Positions 10,701-18,993 of a stretch of 64,000 bases of DNA are shown in pieces. Position 1 is the first letter of the stretch. Each line of letters begins with the position of its first letter. Source of the DNA: CAMCXE01 sp036520615 (GTDB taxonomy: Bacteria; Pseudomonadota; Gammaproteobacteria; Pseudomonadales; Cellvibrionaceae). The notes under the pieces are model-generated. The model was given only the letters and a program-made list of their open reading frames with translations. It made no database searches and had not been told where the DNA came from. The stretch covers positions 87,002-151,001 of the forward strand of contig DATDJI010000018.1 in the NCBI GenBank assembly GCA_036520615.1. The letters run 5' to 3'. The translations under genes and the position numbers were made by a program.

Positions 10701-11553
10701 CAACCGCGCATTGATGGTGACACTCGGCAAAGACACTTATGCGATTCCGCTTAACGCTATCGAAGGGATCGTACGGGTAAGCCCGTTTGAGCTGGAACAT
10801 TATTATCAACAACCCGATGCGCGCTTTGAATACGCCGATGAAAATTACCAAGTACGCTATTTAGGCGGCATGCTGTATGAGGGGACGTCTCCGAAACTTG
10901 AAGGCCAGTTGTTACCTCTGCCTGTAATTCTCGTGCGTTCTGCTCAGCACACAATGGCGCTACAGGTAGATGGCTTGCAAGGCAGCCGAGAAATTGTGGT
11001 TAAAAGCTTGGGCAAACAATTTGCGGCGGTGCAAGGACTCTCCGGCGCTACGGTTATGGGCGATGGCAGCGTTGTGGTAATTCTCGATGTGCATGCCCTT
11101 GTGCGTAAAGCGGTGGCATTTGTCGATGCTCTACCACTGACCCATGAGCGTACGAAAGCTCTAAACGCCCCGCGTGTGCAAAAAACCGTCATGGTGGTTG
11201 ATGACTCGGTTACCGTGCGCAAGGTAACCACACGGTTTCTTGAGCGTGAAGGCTACCTGGTTATCACTGCTAAAGACGGTGTGGATGCATTGAAAATCCT
11301 ACAAGACCACACGCCAGATTTGATGTTGTTGGATATTGAAATGCCGCGTATGGACGGTTTTGAAGTGGCTAAAAATATTCGTACCACCGCGCGCTGGAAG
11401 CATATCCCCATCGTCATGATCACCTCGCGCACCGGTGATAAACACCGTGAGCATGCATTGAGCATCGGTGTGAATGAGTACTTGGGCAAACCTTATCAGG
11501 AGGATGTGCTCGCCGGAATCGTCGGCCGAATCCTCGGTGACAAAGGCGCCTAA
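4789..11553 (+). CDS. chpA: ChpA, multi-Hpt hybrid histidine kinase of the Pil-Chp system
   Basis: A CheA-like kinase of 2254 residues that phosphorylates PilG and PilH. I chose ATG 4789 because the longer frame from 4708 overlaps pilK. Canonical Hpt motifs HTLKGS/G occur at H719, H865 and H1511, with a degenerate N-terminal one, HQVLGSL, at H49. The catalytic part follows: dimerisation helices near 1690-1790, the N-box with RNAVDHGIE near 1838, DDGRG near 1881, a CheW-like regulatory domain near 1970-2120, and a C-terminal receiver with acceptor D2182 in LLDIEMPRMDG. A very acidic low-complexity linker of roughly 330 residues (about 1105-1435) separates the second and third canonical Hpt domains. 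The family in Pseudomonas carries up to eight Xpt domains, so further degenerate ones probably lie in residues 100-650. Confidence 0.95.
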   Translation: MGEQRNYAALDWVVGEIGETLKEARQALEAFVEDPRDVSRLRFCLTHIHQVLGSLQMIEFHGAALIAEEVELLAQSLIQNTVTHVHEAQEVLMRALLQLPIYLEHVQRFKDDHPGVLLPLLNDIRAVRKQPFLSESGLFAPDLSRVNHIIDDRHPVLQDRAKLIQALKKLREMYQYAAASLLKDIKISENLEYIDKVCTRVELMSRGTHAFVLWQAACGVVENLRSDEIELSAAVRSLLRRLARELKVLAENAPAAFDAPVDENLLRNLLYYTARAERMGPHGQALRQKYHLDKALKDGAETGRHFHKTMISAPDPEAIRSVVAALQEELNTVKHILGMTLAGQAGVSDMEEILPIMKRLADTLAVLAIPELRKFAQDQYDQLAHSCRVGSIDPEQLVNLAGRIVEIEHKLDAVSKSAGKRDLANLDGRQIEVDSAKETVIRESRLGLEQCKEAIVEFYASKWDRNYLTAAPDLLANIRGGLSMIGEGRAAAALEACSRFIQQQFLSADYIPDAASLTALANAVEGVDYYLERMLEQTVVSDVTRFLLLAEENLRQLNYPAKGRERAEAPAVAEPIKAAGPSPYKHLTAQAANAPTIEATASSPVLANERVDVGQAQALASASSTVPFVQPTAEPAPQPKTPSAPVITAPEASIHSDDSSAELSAEEESEENNLIDDEIIEVFIEEAGEVLATLDEYYPQWTQALDNSELLTVIRRAFHTLKGSGRMVGAQDVGEVAWSVENMLNRVLDRSISVQDVHLIFINRVMGFMPALVDAFAGRKRNPDPALTQQLIGLGQALARGEVPELASAEVEQELEGDDEQTILFDLFASEAITHLVVVDAFIAHMRDLAPLFTPPSDSLQRALHTLKGSAHMANVVPVASITTPLESFSKELRAYQVNLNADILQLLQDASSYVHGVVADIKARRAPSIPAAEQFIARVHELKELYLDHLIRMKEQVSPDGHKQVDPRLLTIFMAEDMRLLLDADQILNRWQHDASEDQTVRNLVEELGRLQAGAAQANLPEMAQFSGHLALLHELALVALPQANEAYLEHLVPAHEFLLDMVDAVAAGQNLPEIPHVMQQALTDLYRELSDSLAAQHMGTDEQLVLTSVEALEANLDESAHADTYEEAVDAEEAEFLEVSQSEALVEETESSEHAFEAEHYYINEDEFELPGVDELEAAVEAQTMEFEGQDLADAESEYAELKASEEAVAEKTFVEETLAEEVDDADLFGTLTTEEILELQSENVEPQEESLDLGAYASAAEDPLLGDMDLDLVTSIDSHLSADDTHSLLETAGDDLLLPSAAETFAADVEEDEVIVPLLDELVEVGADDEPVISAVDDFDPIPVVTEALDLDAIEQSDTELSQAPDEVFDTSYTLDLDEGYSGDDSLTADDDQIALGNFDLGDEDLADLLIRADEPVIRAGEPTEEPVPADAHKAAVSTSFIPQSTTAQSTSDASAAQRVEDDFDPEILEIFLEEADELMEELDESIHTWESDWDSVDAPDVMKRALHTLKGGARLASQIQLGELTHNYESYLISVGGPRGDVNFFATILAYQDQLLKSIRKSRLLMDGAPAEALEESAPTVAAPTLTTKVSEPHTSTSPVPFLSSKNVVSVAPVDTKEVVEAFASSVVTNLPDFVARSKGGSQEVIKVSSDLLEELVNLAGETSISRGRIEQQIKGFGTAINEIDGTLRRLQEQLRRLDIETEAQILFRQEQLAENEAFDPLEMDRYSQLQQLSRSLTESASDLVDLKRTLSEKVKDTEAILLQQSRINSSLQEGLMRSRMVPFSRLVPRLRRIVRQVAGELGKHVSFELDNVEGEMDRSVLERMVAPLEHMLRNAVDHGIEPPAERLSKGKPEFGRILLSLAREGSDILLRLADDGRGISLDKVRKKAVERGLMAENSQLSDHEVMQFILQAGFSTAESVTQISGRGVGMDVVAAEIKQLGGSMTIESRSGVGSQFTVRLPFTVSVNRALMVTLGKDTYAIPLNAIEGIVRVSPFELEHYYQQPDARFEYADENYQVRYLGGMLYEGTSPKLEGQLLPLPVILVRSAQHTMALQVDGLQGSREIVVKSLGKQFAAVQGLSGATVMGDGSVVVILDVHALVRKAVAFVDALPLTHERTKALNAPRVQKTVMVVDDSVTVRKVTTRFLEREGYLVITAKDGVDALKILQDHTPDLMLLDIEMPRMDGFEVAKNIRTTARWKHIPIVMITSRTGDKHREHALSIGVNEYLGKPYQEDVLAGIVGRILGDKGA

Positions 11554-11556
11554 GCT

Positions 11557-12510
11557 ATGAAAATAGCCGGCTTGGCGGTAGGGTTATTGGCCGATTCCAA
11601 GCCGCAGCTATTGGATTTACACCGTTTGTTATCGGCTTTGCCCCATACGTTAGTGGCGAGCCAAGTGTTCAGCGGCGAACTGCTAAGCAGCCTGCCTCGC
11701 GCCGATGTGTGGTTGGTGCAACTGGACATGGACGACCCCGCAGCTCAAGCCCTGTTGGATGCTATGGACGACGCTAATTTGCCGGTGATTGTCGCTGATG
11801 AAGACCAAGCGCCGACGGATACTTCGGACCCGAGTCAATGGCCGGAAGTGCGCCGACGCGAGCGGGTGCGCAGGCTTAAAACCAAGCTCGACTTACTGAT
11901 TGATCACCAGCCGCAGCAAGCTCGGCGCGCCACGGCCGTCTGGGTGTTAGCTGCTTCCACCGGGGGGCCTGAGGCAGTAGGGTTATTTTTAGATGCGCTG
12001 CAACAGCCGCCTGAACAACTAGCGCTCATTTACGCCCAGCATATTAGCCCCAGCGGACATAAATCATTGGTGCAAATGCTGCGCAGACGTACGCGTTTAA
12101 AGGTCTGCGACACACATCAAAATCAAGCCATTGAGGCTGGGTGCCTGTACGTAGTCTCCCCGAACCAGGCTCTGGATATAGTGACGCCAGGACGTATTAC
12201 CCCGAAACAGCAACCGTGGACTGGCCGCTTTACGCCGTCGATCAACCAAGTGATCGCAAAAGTCGCTCGCGTTTATGGCGCTCAAGGCGGTGCGGTGATG
12301 TTTACCGGCATGGGTGAGGACGGCGCGCGCGGCTGTCAGTTGCTGCACCATTTAGGTGGTCAGGTTTGGATACAAACGCCGGCCAGCAGCGCTATAGACT
12401 CGATGCCGCGCAGTGTCGAGCGTCTGGGCTGTACACGCTTTTCCGGCAACCCAAAGGAGCTTGCCCATGCGCTGCAACGCCGCTTAAACCGCTGCGGGGT
12501 AACTCCTTGA
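11557..12510 (+). CDS. chpB: ChpB, CheB-type methylesterase of the Pil-Chp system
   Basis: A chemoreceptor glutamate methylesterase of 317 residues, the reverse partner of PilK. The C-terminal catalytic domain (about 125-310) shows S134 in AASTGGPEA, H162 in AQHISPSGH and D256 in TGMGEDGARG, the Ser-His-Asp triad of CheB. The N-terminal 115 residues align in length with a receiver but lack the acidic pair and the phospho-acceptor aspartate context, so regulation by phosphorylation looks lost, as in Pseudomonas ChpB. The start is 3 bases after the chpA stop, which implies translational coupling. Confidence 0.93.
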   Translation: MKIAGLAVGLLADSKPQLLDLHRLLSALPHTLVASQVFSGELLSSLPRADVWLVQLDMDDPAAQALLDAMDDANLPVIVADEDQAPTDTSDPSQWPEVRRRERVRRLKTKLDLLIDHQPQQARRATAVWVLAASTGGPEAVGLFLDALQQPPEQLALIYAQHISPSGHKSLVQMLRRRTRLKVCDTHQNQAIEAGCLYVVSPNQALDIVTPGRITPKQQPWTGRFTPSINQVIAKVARVYGAQGGAVMFTGMGEDGARGCQLLHHLGGQVWIQTPASSAIDSMPRSVERLGCTRFSGNPKELAHALQRRLNRCGVTP

Positions 12511-12648
12511 GCATTATCTCCCAGCGATCTACTGCCACCAGAGATGGCGGGTTGTGATTATTTTGTCTAAACCAAACCTATTCGATACCTCACTATTGAC
12601 CCCTAGGGCTTTTGGTGAAGTTACTCGCATCAACCATTGGATCAGTTT

Positions 12649-13125
12649 ATGAGCGAACCATCTGCATCTTCCGAACCCGGCAGCATCACTTGCACGATGC
12701 TGCCCATCCAAGCGCGAACATTATTAGTGCCTCTAGCCAATATCGCCGAGATGGCAGCGGTGGCGCCGATCTTTCCAGATAACTCCGGTCCTAACTGGTT
12801 TCTTGGCTATTACAACTGGCGCAACCAGCGCGTACCGCTTATCAGCTTTGAACGTTTGGTGACCGGTCAGGGCGGTGGAATTAACCCTAATGGGCGTATC
12901 GCCGTGTTTAATAACACTGGAGTTCATGGTGATGTGACATTTATTGCCATTCCCACGCAGGGTATTCCGCGCCAGGTGAGCTTAAATGCGGAGGATATCC
13001 AGCGTTTAGAACAGATGACGTCCACGCATTTTGAAATGATGTACGTGCGCGTCGGTACGGAAGAAATGACGATTCCCGATATTTCAGCAATCGAGCGGGC
13101 CTACTGCAGTTATCGCAAAATTTAA
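12649..13125 (+). CDS. chpC: ChpC, second CheW-like adaptor
   Basis: A CheW-fold protein of 158 residues from ATG 12649; a TTG four codons upstream (12637) is an alternative. It is expected to be an accessory coupling protein between additional receptors and ChpA. Visible CheW features are LGYYNWRNQRVPLISFE, which matches the CheW loop 'G..N.RG...P..D', and a C-terminal strand before YCSYRKI. It is separated from chpB by about 138 bases and has no clear Shine-Dalgarno sequence, so it may have its own weak signal. Placement after chpB, as in Pseudomonas, supports the name more than sequence alone would. Confidence 0.85.
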   Translation: MSEPSASSEPGSITCTMLPIQARTLLVPLANIAEMAAVAPIFPDNSGPNWFLGYYNWRNQRVPLISFERLVTGQGGGINPNGRIAVFNNTGVHGDVTFIAIPTQGIPRQVSLNAEDIQRLEQMTSTHFEMMYVRVGTEEMTIPDISAIERAYCSYRKI

Positions 13126-13170
13126 CACAGCGCTAGTTGCGGTAAAAACGCCCCAGTTAAGCCGTTGCTG

Positions 13171-14496
13171 TTAAAACGCCCGTCCAATTTGCAGCGCGGC
13201 AGCGAGGTTTTCGCTGCCCTGGGTGAAGGCAATATCACTCACCCAGCGCCCGAGCATCACGCCAGCACCGAGGCTAAAAGCCCCAGAATTTTCACCGCTA
13301 ATGTCGTAACGATAGCCCCCGCGCAGCGCAATTTTGCGCCAGCGGTACTCGCCGCCAAGGGCGAAATCTTGGCGTGTCAGCTCTCCGGCAAAAGCATTGC
13401 TGGGTGTGAGATCCAGGTCCAGCCCTAGGCTAAATTGCTCCCCCACATAAGCACCGCCTATGCGGGGTTTGGCTTTAATCGTTACTAGGTTGCCGCGCTC
13501 GCTGATAAATTGTTTGCTGCGTAGGTCTTTAATTGTCACACCCAAGCGGTACTGTTCTTTCCATTGCAGGACAATTCCTACGTCCGTATCAAAATAATAG
13601 TGGTCGCTGTTATTGCTGTCGGTAGCGACTGCGTCGTTGACGACCCGGCGCTCCTCATCAAAAATCAATGCCTTCACAATCTTGGGGGTGGCACCAACGG
13701 CGATATCCGCTTTACCAAAGCTCCATAACCCTGCCGCAGATACGCTCAACTCGGTTAACACTGCGCCTCGAAAGGCCACATAGGATGATATGGAGTTAGC
13801 TGGATTGCCAATTTGCCCAGTGGTTTCGTCGATCAATTCAGGGTGAGGTGCACCTTCAAGTGTGTCGTTTTGGCTAGCGTAGGTGAGAAAATCCCGGTAT
13901 TTGTTGAGTAGCGCGCGATCCTTTGGGGCAACTGAAGTTAAGCCACCACCTATGATGTGTGTGCCCAGCGCCACGGCGCCGCCCTGATATTCACTCGGGA
14001 TACTGATGACAAAACCGGCATAGGCGTCCACCTCCAGGTTTTGGTCGGTCAGTTTATCGATAGCAGAGTCGGCTTCGTTGGTGATGTCTAACGCATTAAT
14101 TGCTGTTTCGCGGCCAGTGGAGCGGTTAAATTGATCTATCGCCTCGGTTAAACGTATGTCGAGATCTGCCTCACTAATATCCAATGCATCCAAGCTCGCT
14201 TGCGTGGTTTGCACGGAGAGCATTGGGAAATACAAGCGGCTGGTGCGCACGCGGTTTTCATTTTCATCGCCCATTGCCAGCAGTGCCGGGTTGAAGAAAA
14301 AGCCGGTGTGAGTGTCGCCAACGGCGGCAGCAGCGCTGCCCATTCCCATGGCTCTTGCGTCATAAATACCAAAACCTGCCGCCTCGCTTAGGCAGCTGGT
14401 TAAAGTAACTATGGCTATTGTGAAGCCTATGCCTAAGCGCCGTAGATTCAGGCCCAACAGGTTCAGGCTGATGAGCGCGCGGGTTTGTTTGGTCAC
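13171..14496 (-). CDS. TraF-like (TraF_2 family) outer-membrane protein, function unknown
   Basis: An exported protein of 441 residues. After a signal peptide (hydrophobic stretch about residues 20-39) the mature protein opens with GFGIYDARAMGMGSAAAAVGD. That is the conserved start of proteins annotated as 'conjugal transfer protein TraF', which resemble FadL/PorV-type barrels. The rest alternates short strands, and the last residue is phenylalanine (GRAF), the usual outer-membrane barrel ending. The family name is misleading: no conjugation genes are nearby. It is transcribed toward chpC and ends about 45 bases from it, convergent. Role unknown; barrel assignment is inference from pattern and C-terminus. 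Confidence 0.7.
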   Translation of the reverse strand: MTKQTRALISLNLLGLNLRRLGIGFTIAIVTLTSCLSEAAGFGIYDARAMGMGSAAAAVGDTHTGFFFNPALLAMGDENENRVRTSRLYFPMLSVQTTQASLDALDISEADLDIRLTEAIDQFNRSTGRETAINALDITNEADSAIDKLTDQNLEVDAYAGFVISIPSEYQGGAVALGTHIIGGGLTSVAPKDRALLNKYRDFLTYASQNDTLEGAPHPELIDETTGQIGNPANSISSYVAFRGAVLTELSVSAAGLWSFGKADIAVGATPKIVKALIFDEERRVVNDAVATDSNNSDHYYFDTDVGIVLQWKEQYRLGVTIKDLRSKQFISERGNLVTIKAKPRIGGAYVGEQFSLGLDLDLTPSNAFAGELTRQDFALGGEYRWRKIALRGGYRYDISGENSGAFSLGAGVMLGRWVSDIAFTQGSENLAAALQIGRAF

Positions 14497-14573
14497 GTGT
14501 GAGTACTCTATCAGTTGTTATTATTTTTGCCGCTGTACTGCCGGATCTAGCTATGATGCCAAAAGCCCATGCG

Positions 14574-14587
14574 CTTAACCAGTTAAG
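14574..14587. other. short perfect palindrome upstream of the TraF-like gene
   Basis: CTTAAC-CA-GTTAAG is a 6-base perfect inverted repeat with a 2-base centre, 78 bases upstream of the start of the minus-strand TraF-like gene. Its size fits a small dimeric repressor or activator site, but such palindromes are common by chance. Confidence 0.2.
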
Positions 14588-14635
14588 GCGGTTGTGGGTA
14601 AACGCCTATAGTTCCTTATCCAATGGAGTGGGTAA

Positions 14636-16300
14636 TTAACTCACGGCATCCGCATCCGGTTTAGCCCAGCCTTTGCAGCAGTTGCGACCAGCATTTTTAG
14701 CGGCGTATAGGGCCTCATCGGCGCGAGCAAATAATTGGGTCGCCGACTCCGCGTCTAGGCTGAACGCAAGGCCAAACGACAAGCTGATTTGCACCGGCTC
14801 ATCGCGAAAGCGAAAGGCTAGCGTGGCGATGGCCGCGCGTATTTTATCGAGGGTTTTCAGCGCATTGGCCAGCGGTGTTTGCGGCAAAATAATGACAAAT
14901 TCCTCGCCGCCGTAGCGGGCGACAAAATCCACTTCACGCAAGCGCTTAGCGAGTGCTTTGCTCACGAGCTTTAATACTCTATCGCCCACTTGATGGCCAA
15001 ACTGGTCGTTAAAGCTTTTGAAGTGATCTATATCGCAAATCGCAAGCGTGAGCCCCTGGCCATAGCGTTTGTAGCGCTGCCACTCCAATTTTATGCGTTG
15101 ATTGTAGGCTTCGCGGTTGGGCAGTTCAGTCAGGCTGTCGAAGGTGGCGCGCAGGCGTTCGCGTTCCAGCAGGGTTTGCGTATGTTGGGATTGCCGCTCC
15201 ATTAATTGCAGCCGCTCTAATAGGCGCGGCAGATCCTCTTGCCAAGGGGTGGCAATGTGCGTCAGGGCGGAATGAATGCCGGAGATCTGTGCACTTACGT
15301 CGCGCTTTAACCCTTCTAAGTCAGTGGCATTTTTCACGCTTTGGGCCAGTTGGTTAAGCGGTTCGGCAAGAGCGGTAGAGCGGGCGCTACTGGCAAGTAC
15401 TTGGCCCAATTGCTGGCAAATCTGCGCCAAATCATCATTGACGCGCTCTAAGTAGTCTGTCAATTCGCCATCTAACGAAGACGAGGCTTGCGCATACAAA
15501 TCGCGCAGTTCTTCTAGCGCTTCGCCCAGCTGCTGCCAGCTCAGCCCTACTTCGATACGTTGGCGCAGGTCATTGGCCTGTGGCAGCAAACTCTCCGTAG
15601 GGTTGAGTAAATCTAAAAGTTGCTGCAAAACTGCTGCAATATGTTCAGCGACCGGCTGTTGCTCTGTGGGAACCTGAGCTTTATTCGTAAAAGTATCGAG
15701 CTGTAAATCCGGCTCCGCCGCTGGGGTTACTGGGGCGGCGGGCATGCTGTGGTAAAAAGCATTTTCAGCAAGCTCATCTTCGGCTGGGAGCCGTCTGCCA
15801 CCGCGCAGACGCTGCCAAAGAGTGACATCTGGCAGTGCCGCTGCGGCCAGTGCTTGCTCAAGCAATTGCTGCCAGTCGTCAAGGGCGCGGGCGAGCATGG
15901 CGGGGTTAGAGATTTCTCGCTCTAAGCGGTGAATAAATTGGTTAAGAGTGTGCAACGTAGGTTTGGGCAAACGCAGACGACGCAAGCTGTGGCAGGCACC
16001 TAGCAGAGCATTTAAACCGATATTTTTTTGTTGAACTTGAAGGGTTTCTAACGCATCCAGATGTTTTTCAACGCGCGCTAATGCGCCGCTAAAATCCTTG
16101 CTAGCACCGGGTTTTAAACGATCTTTCGCCTGTAACAGGGCGGTATCCAGTTCCGAATCTTGCCCCGATACGGCAGAACCTAAGTGAATATAAGCTCGGC
16201 GCAGAGCTGCTTGGCATTGATCCAGTCGCGCTTCCAAGCGCTCGTGTTCATCCAGCGCGTCCAGGTATTTTTCCCGCCAAGCATTAGGCGTATCCGTCAT
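14636..16300 (-). CDS. diguanylate cyclase with N-terminal coiled-coil region
   Basis: Synthesises cyclic di-GMP from two GTP; 554 residues. I chose the ATG at 16300 because GGAG sits 8 bases before it; an ATG 8 codons upstream (16324) is the longer option. About 370 residues of mostly helical sequence without membrane segments lead into a GGDEF domain. The active-site loop is GGEEF at 464-468. An intact inhibitory I-site, REVD followed by five residues, precedes it, so product feedback is expected. It looks cytosolic. It lies next to the pil-chp cluster and near a PilZ-containing receptor, which fits control of surface behaviour. The N-terminal part resembles that of some Pseudomonas cyclases but I cannot name an orthologue. 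Confidence 0.9.
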   Translation of the reverse strand: MTDTPNAWREKYLDALDEHERLEARLDQCQAALRRAYIHLGSAVSGQDSELDTALLQAKDRLKPGASKDFSGALARVEKHLDALETLQVQQKNIGLNALLGACHSLRRLRLPKPTLHTLNQFIHRLEREISNPAMLARALDDWQQLLEQALAAAALPDVTLWQRLRGGRRLPAEDELAENAFYHSMPAAPVTPAAEPDLQLDTFTNKAQVPTEQQPVAEHIAAVLQQLLDLLNPTESLLPQANDLRQRIEVGLSWQQLGEALEELRDLYAQASSSLDGELTDYLERVNDDLAQICQQLGQVLASSARSTALAEPLNQLAQSVKNATDLEGLKRDVSAQISGIHSALTHIATPWQEDLPRLLERLQLMERQSQHTQTLLERERLRATFDSLTELPNREAYNQRIKLEWQRYKRYGQGLTLAICDIDHFKSFNDQFGHQVGDRVLKLVSKALAKRLREVDFVARYGGEEFVIILPQTPLANALKTLDKIRAAIATLAFRFRDEPVQISLSFGLAFSLDAESATQLFARADEALYAAKNAGRNCCKGWAKPDADAVS

Positions 16301-16537
16301 GTTCACAACTCCGGAATTTATCAATGCTTAAAGTGTAGGCTGGAATAGGTGAACATTCCTATATAAGGATAAGGCGCTCGGGCAATTGCTAACTGCTGAG
16401 CACGCAAAAGACTTTACAGGCTTTTGCTAAGGTTACTGAGGTTTTTGGGTTTAAAACTTCCCATGCCCGCACCTGCCACATACAATGACCGGCTGCCCAG
16501 GCCAGGCTGGGGCCTATTCATTGTGTGTGCTCGCCTC

Positions 16538-18430
16538 ATGTTTGAACAAATACCTCTGCACAGGCCCTTGACGCCACTGTTAGACAGCCTCGAAAGCCCT
16601 GCCGATTTGCGTCTGTTGCCGGAAAAACAATTGCCGCTATTAGCGCGGGAATTGCGCGAGTTTCTGCTCTATACCGTCGGTCAAACCGGCGGGCACTTTG
16701 GCGCAGGCTTAGGTGTAGTGGAGCTTACAATCGCTCTGCATTATGTATTTAACACCCCGGATGATCGCTTAGTTTGGGATGTCGGCCATCAAACCTATCC
16801 GCATAAAATTCTCACCTCGCGCCGCGAGGCCATGGGTGGTATTCGCCAGTCCGGTGGCATCGCAGGCTTTCCTAAACGCAGCGAAAGTCCATACGACACT
16901 TTCGGCGTCGGGCATTCCAGCACTTCTATCAGCGCAGCTTTGGGTATGGCCCTTGGGGCCGCTCATCAAGGCCGCGCCTGCAAAACTGTGGCGGTTATTG
17001 GCGATGGCGCCATGACGGCCGGTATAGCCTTTGAGGCACTTACTCACGCCGCCCATGCCAAGGCGGATATGTTGGTGGTACTGAATGACAACAATATGTC
17101 CATATCTCCAAATGTGGGCGGGCTAGCCGATTATTTTTCCCGTATATGGGCCAGCAAGCTCTACACGTCATTTCGGCAAGGCAGCAAAAAGCTACTTATG
17201 CGCTTGCCGCAAACAGCCGAGTTTATGCGCAAAACTGAAGAGCATATGAAAGGCATGGTATCGCCGGGGACGCTATTTGAAGAGTTGGGCTTTTATTATG
17301 TGGGCCCGATCGACGGTCACGATATCGGCAGGCTCTGCCATGATTTAAAAAACCTAAGCGAAATCCCCGGCCCTAAATTGCTGCATATCATCACGCAAAA
17401 GGGCAAGGGGTTTGCTCCGGCTGAACAAGACCCGGTGGGTTATCACGCGCTGAATAAAATCGAGCCTGCCAGCCGAGCCCCCAAACCAGTGTTTAAGCAA
17501 CCGCGTCTTAAGTACCAAGAGATATTTGGGCAATGGCTATGTGCTACTGCAGCGGCGGACACGCGTTTAATCGGCATTACCCCTGCGATGCGTGAAGGCT
17601 CTGGCATGGTGGACTTCTCCGAGCAATTCCCGCAACGCTACTACGATGTGGCAATTGCTGAACAGCACGCGCTTACGCTGGCCGCTGGCCTAGCCTGTGA
17701 AGGGCTTAAACCTGTCGTGGCGATTTATTCGACTTTTTTACAGCGCGCCTACGATCAGTGTGTTCACGATATCTGCATTCAAAAACTCGACGTTACGCTC
17801 GCTATCGACCGCGCAGGCCTTGTAGGTGAAGATGGCCCTACGCACGCAGGCAATCTGGATATCGCATTTTTACGTTGTGTGCCTGAGTTAATTTTGGCCG
17901 CTCCGAGCAATGAGCAGGAATGCTATCAACTGCTAAACGCTGCTTACTATCACCCCGGCCCGGCCGCTGTGCGCTACCCCAGAGGCAACGGCCCCGGCGT
18001 GGCTATAGACGCTAGTGCGCCCGCCTTAGCCGTGGGTGTGGGTCGGCAGATATCGGACGGTCACATCGTGGCCATTCTTAACTTTGGTGTGTTGATGCCT
18101 CAGGCTGAAGCCGTGGCCCGCCGTCGGGGCTTCGCCTTATGTGATATGCGCTGGGTTAAGCCCTTGGATGGCGAATTGATTCGCCAGCAGTTGGCGCATG
18201 TACGCTTAATAGTAACGCTGGAAGAAGGCGCCGTTATGGGTGGAGCGGGCTCTGCTGTGGCGGAATTTTTAGCTGCAGAAGGTCTAGTAGTACCGCTTCT
18301 ACAATTGGGGCTTCCCGATACTAATATCGACCACGCCCGCCGCGAGCAGCAGTTGGCGAGAGTTGGTTTGGATGAAACGGGCATCGAGCGGCAAATTGAT
18401 AGCAGGCTAACCCTACTCGGCTGCGCTTAA
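16538..18430 (+). CDS. dxs: 1-deoxy-D-xylulose-5-phosphate synthase
   Basis: Condenses pyruvate and glyceraldehyde-3-phosphate, the first step of the MEP isoprenoid pathway and a source of thiamine and pyridoxine precursors; thiamine-diphosphate dependent, cytosolic. I chose ATG 16538 (MFEQIPLHRP), which gives 630 residues, the normal length. A frame from 16424 adds 38 residues that do not look conserved. Motifs: HQTYPHK near residue 80, the thiamine-diphosphate loop GDGAMTAG near 150 with NDNNMSISPNVGG, and the catalytic glutamate region VAIAEQHALTLAAG near 370 followed by DRAGLVGEDGPTHAG. It is transcribed away from the diguanylate cyclase, with about 240 bases between the two starts. Confidence 0.95.
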   Translation: MFEQIPLHRPLTPLLDSLESPADLRLLPEKQLPLLARELREFLLYTVGQTGGHFGAGLGVVELTIALHYVFNTPDDRLVWDVGHQTYPHKILTSRREAMGGIRQSGGIAGFPKRSESPYDTFGVGHSSTSISAALGMALGAAHQGRACKTVAVIGDGAMTAGIAFEALTHAAHAKADMLVVLNDNNMSISPNVGGLADYFSRIWASKLYTSFRQGSKKLLMRLPQTAEFMRKTEEHMKGMVSPGTLFEELGFYYVGPIDGHDIGRLCHDLKNLSEIPGPKLLHIITQKGKGFAPAEQDPVGYHALNKIEPASRAPKPVFKQPRLKYQEIFGQWLCATAAADTRLIGITPAMREGSGMVDFSEQFPQRYYDVAIAEQHALTLAAGLACEGLKPVVAIYSTFLQRAYDQCVHDICIQKLDVTLAIDRAGLVGEDGPTHAGNLDIAFLRCVPELILAAPSNEQECYQLLNAAYYHPGPAAVRYPRGNGPGVAIDASAPALAVGVGRQISDGHIVAILNFGVLMPQAEAVARRRGFALCDMRWVKPLDGELIRQQLAHVRLIVTLEEGAVMGGAGSAVAEFLAAEGLVVPLLQLGLPDTNIDHARREQQLARVGLDETGIERQIDSRLTLLGCA

Positions 18431-18993
18431 GTGCACATGTACGCGCTTTCTCGCTGAGGAAGGATGTTCACAACGCACATTTGCAGTGAAATATCGCGTA
18501 ATTCACATTTCCTATGATATTTCTCTTTATTATTCTCGTTCGGATTATCAACGCTGAATAAATTATTTATTAGGTTCAGCCACTAAGATTTCTAACTTTC
18601 TTCGCACTGCTATTTGTTGGCTTATTTGTCTTATTCACGCTACGAATCGCTGGTTTGCGCATGCTGGCGCTGCTAATGCCTGGCTGCGCTCAATTACGGT
18701 GGAATATCCTAAAAACACCCAGCCATTATTCTGGCGGCAAAAAATCAAATAATTAAACAAAACCAATAACGATAATATTTTGACGCCCCGAATTTGGCTT
18801 CAAATATTTTTACTCTCCGGTAAATTAGTTGCGAATGTTAACACGGCATCTATAGTTCTCTTCGTAACGTAGTTTTTTGCCATTTAAACTGCAGTTTGCC
18901 ACGCCTCAAGTCTGACCAAAGTGCACATGTACTATGTCTTGTTTCCAGCAAGGCAGGGAAGGGCTCGAACGCTTAATTAACTAGGAGATCACA
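18431..18993. other. 563-base intergenic region between dxs and the 18994 lipoprotein
   Basis: No convincing gene. The 14-mer AAGTGCACATGTAC occurs at both ends, at 18429-18442 and 18919-18932. A candidate promoter lies near the right end. A stop-free stretch of about 62 codons (about 18570-18750) has no start codon or ribosome site. The region is AT-rich compared with dxs. Confidence 0.5.
18829..18856 (+). promoter_or_regulatory. candidate promoter upstream of the 739-residue lipoprotein
   Basis: TTGCGA (4 of 6 to the -35 consensus), a 16-base spacer, then TATAGT (5 of 6 to TATAAT). It lies about 140 bases upstream of GTG 18994, leaving a long leader that contains the second AAGTGCACATGTAC copy. 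Visual match only. Confidence 0.3.

Noticed and set aside
13171..14496. Conjugation gene cluster suggested by the TraF name
   Set aside because: No other transfer genes are present; the family is a chromosomal barrel-like group with a misleading name.
18570..18750. Stop-free stretch of about 62 codons before the 739-residue lipoprotein
   Set aside because: No start codon or ribosome site and no recognisable domain; this length is expected by chance.
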